Source of the DNA: DASYPQ01 sp036006425
GTDB taxonomy: Bacteria > Planctomycetota > UBA1135 > GCA-002686595
DNA: 64,000 bases
Assembly (NCBI GenBank): GCA_036006425.1
Contig: DASYPQ010000023.1
Coordinates: 192,685-256,684, forward strand
Reading direction: 5' to 3'
The notes beneath the pieces were generated by a model. That model made no database searches and was not told the DNA's origin. It saw only the letters and a program-made list of their open reading frames with translations. The position numbers and the translations under genes are program-made. Positions 61,203 to 64,000 of this stretch are shown piece by piece (the stretch's first letter is position 1; each line of letters begins with the position of its first letter).

Positions 61203-62822
61203 GTGGATTCCCACCCGATCTTGCTCGCGCCGGCACCGCCCGGGGTCGCCGTCCTCGGACCGGCGATCGCGGGATCGGAGCGCGTCCTCACTCCGCAAGC
61301 GCTCGCGTTCGTCGCCGATCTCGAGCGGCGCTTCGGCGGCCGCCGCCGGCAGCTCCTGGCGCGCCGCAAGGGCGTGCAGATGCGCCTCGACGCCGGCGAA
61401 CGGCCCGTGTTCGCCGACGAAACGCGCGAGCTCCGCCAGGCGGACTGGAAGATCGCAGAGGCGCCGCACGACCTGCGCGACCGCCGCGTGGAGATCACGG
61501 GACCGGTCGACCGGAAGATGATCATCAACGCGCTGAACAGCGGCGCGAACGTGTTCATGGCCGACTTCGAGGACTCGAATGCCCCGACGTTCGCAAACCT
61601 CGTCGAGGGTCAGGCGAACCTCCAGGACGCCGTGCGCAGGACGATCCGCTTCGTCCAGCCCGACACCGGCAAGGAGTACCGCCTCGCGGAGCGCACGGCG
61701 ACGCTCGTCGTCCGGCCGCGCGGCTGGCACCTCGAGGAGAAGCACGTGCTCGTCGACGGAGAGCCGTGCTCGGCGTCGCTGTTCGACTTCGCGCTCTACT
61801 TCTTCCACAACGCGGGCACGCTCGTCGCGAACGGCACCGGCCCGTACTTCTACCTCCCGAAACTCGAGAGCAGGCTCGAGGCGCGCCTGTGGAACGACGT
61901 GTTCCTGTACGCGCAGGAGACGCTCGGCCTCCCGCGCGGCACGATCCGCGCGACGGTCCTGATCGAGACGATCCTCGCCGCGTTCGAGATGGACGAGATC
62001 CTGTGGGAGCTGCGCGAGCACTCCTCGGGCCTCAACTGCGGGCGCTGGGACTACATCTTCAGCTTCATCAAGAAGTTCCGCGCCGACCCGTCGTTCGTCC
62101 TCCCCGACCGCGGCCTCGTGACGATGGACCAGGGCTTCCTGCGCGACTACAGCCTGCTGCTCGTCAAGACTTGTCACCGCCGCGGCGCGCACGCGATGGG
62201 CGGGATGGCGGCGCAGATCCCGATCCGCGAAGACGCGGAGAAGAACGCGGCGGCGATCGCCAAGGTGCGCGCGGACAAGCGCCGCGAGGCCGAAGCCGGC
62301 CACGACGGCACGTGGGTCGCCCACCCCGGGCTCGTCGCCGTCGCGCGCGAGGAGTTCGACCGCGTGCTCGGCGCGCGCCCGAACCAGCTCGACGTCCTGC
62401 GCCCCGACGTGCGCGTCGGCGCCGCGGACCTCCTCACCGTTCCCGCGGGACCGATCACCGAGAAAGGGTTGAGGACGAACCTCGAGATCGGCGTGCGCTA
62501 CCTCCAGGCCTGGCTCGGCGGCAACGGCTGCGTCCCGATCCACCACCTCATGGAGGACGCGGCGACCGCGGAGATCAGCCGTGCGCAAGTGTGGCAGTGG
62601 CAGCACCACGGCGCGCGCCTCGCGGACGGCCGTCGCGTCGACGTCGCGCTCGTGCGCGCGATCCTCGCCGAAGAGGTCGCCGCGCTCAGGAAAGCCTCCG
62701 TCGGCGATTCCGAGCGACGCCTCGATCTCGCAGCGCACCTCACCGAGTCGATGTGCACGTCCCCCGAGATGGGGGATTTCCTGACGCTTCCCGCGTACGA
62801 ACTCATCCTGACCCTGGCCTGA
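61203..62822 (+). CDS. aceB: Malate synthase A
   Basis: The product is 539 residues from a GTG start. Blocks of malate synthase A are present: NALNSGANVFMADFEDSNAP near 100-120, the active-site signature EHSSGLNCGRWDYIFSF near 277-293, GAHAMGGMAAQIPI, and the catalytic-region C-terminus MCTSPEMGDFLTLPAYE. It condenses glyoxylate with acetyl-CoA. The isocitrate lyase gene starts 12 nt after its stop, so the pair forms the glyoxylate-shunt operon needed for growth on acetate or fatty acids. Confidence 0.96.
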   Translation: MDSHPILLAPAPPGVAVLGPAIAGSERVLTPQALAFVADLERRFGGRRRQLLARRKGVQMRLDAGERPVFADETRELRQADWKIAEAPHDLRDRRVEITGPVDRKMIINALNSGANVFMADFEDSNAPTFANLVEGQANLQDAVRRTIRFVQPDTGKEYRLAERTATLVVRPRGWHLEEKHVLVDGEPCSASLFDFALYFFHNAGTLVANGTGPYFYLPKLESRLEARLWNDVFLYAQETLGLPRGTIRATVLIETILAAFEMDEILWELREHSSGLNCGRWDYIFSFIKKFRADPSFVLPDRGLVTMDQGFLRDYSLLLVKTCHRRGAHAMGGMAAQIPIREDAEKNAAAIAKVRADKRREAEAGHDGTWVAHPGLVAVAREEFDRVLGARPNQLDVLRPDVRVGAADLLTVPAGPITEKGLRTNLEIGVRYLQAWLGGNGCVPIHHLMEDAATAEISRAQVWQWQHHGARLADGRRVDVALVRAILAEEVAALRKASVGDSERRLDLAAHLTESMCTSPEMGDFLTLPAYELILTLA

Positions 62823-62834
62823 TTCCTTCCCCCC

Positions 62835-64000
<1,166 letters not shown>

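Overview
The window is a high-GC, tightly packed bacterial chromosome segment. It looks like a member of the Planctomycetota, from one of the deep, little-cultivated lineages. The evidence is a C-terminal cysteine-rich module of the CPCGN type on secreted proteins, an anchored sigma-factor fusion at the left edge, and repeated carboxypeptidase-regulatory-like proteins. The assignment rests on recalled family patterns, not on a search. Lipoboxes, an outer-membrane efflux channel, an MlaA-type lipoprotein, Lgt and a Kdo/LPS-kinase-like protein indicate a diderm envelope. No tRNA, rRNA, CRISPR array, phage or transposase gene was seen. No gap between genes is longer than about 270 bases.

Layout. 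1-9.8 kb: a truncated sigma-region-4/transmembrane/regulatory-repeat fusion, a minus-strand cluster (MqnA-like chorismate dehydratase, zinc ribbon, regulatory-repeat protein), a secreted SGNH-like protein, DUF533 and GYF/AIM24 proteins, and a secreted seven-unit propeller protein. 10-15 kb: a translationally coupled TolC-HlyD-ABC ATPase-MacB-type export operon. 15-21.3 kb: an rRNA-methyltransferase-like gene, a RluA-type pseudouridine synthase, a large subtilase with 99-nt tandem repeats, and a small exported protein bracketed by two 89-bp palindromic repeats. 21.3-30.1 kb: M1 peptidase, LTPEQR protein, lipase-maturation-factor protein, DinB protein, secreted proteins, twin lipoproteins and a DUF4160/DUF2442 pair. 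30.1-41.7 kb: mqnC-mqnE, divergent from an operon of two thioredoxin-fold proteins; the first has an in-frame UGA at the redox cysteine. Then glycyl-tRNA synthetase, two TMTC-like membrane/TPR proteins and gamma-glutamyltransferase. 41.8-53 kb: lactonase-like lipoprotein, FAD oxidoreductase, RNase HII-like protein, Lgt, a Pus10-like pseudouridine synthase, a FabZ-like dehydratase, BON lipoprotein, an MlaA/hydrolase fusion and a DUF2238 protein. 53-64 kb: trans-sulfuration enzyme, regulatory-repeat protein, phosphodiesterase, MgtC, a KptA-like protein with a long Arg/Pro tail, an LPS-kinase-like protein, and the glyoxylate-shunt pair aceB-aceA (aceA runs off the end).

Functionally, mqnA, mqnC and mqnE place menaquinone synthesis on the futalosine route, split over two loci. 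aceB-aceA support growth on acetate or fatty acids. Much of the rest is envelope and secreted protein of unknown role.

The strongest candidate for something undescribed is the TlpA-like gene at 32635-33408. Its W-x-P-P-C motif carries UGA in place of the first Cys, the frame continues through a complete thioredoxin fold, and a bacterial-SECIS-like hairpin sits 14 nt after the UGA. Other leads are the 89-bp palindromes, the shared C-terminal module on secreted proteins, the bacterial Pus10, and the MlaA/hydrolase and KptA/tail fusions.
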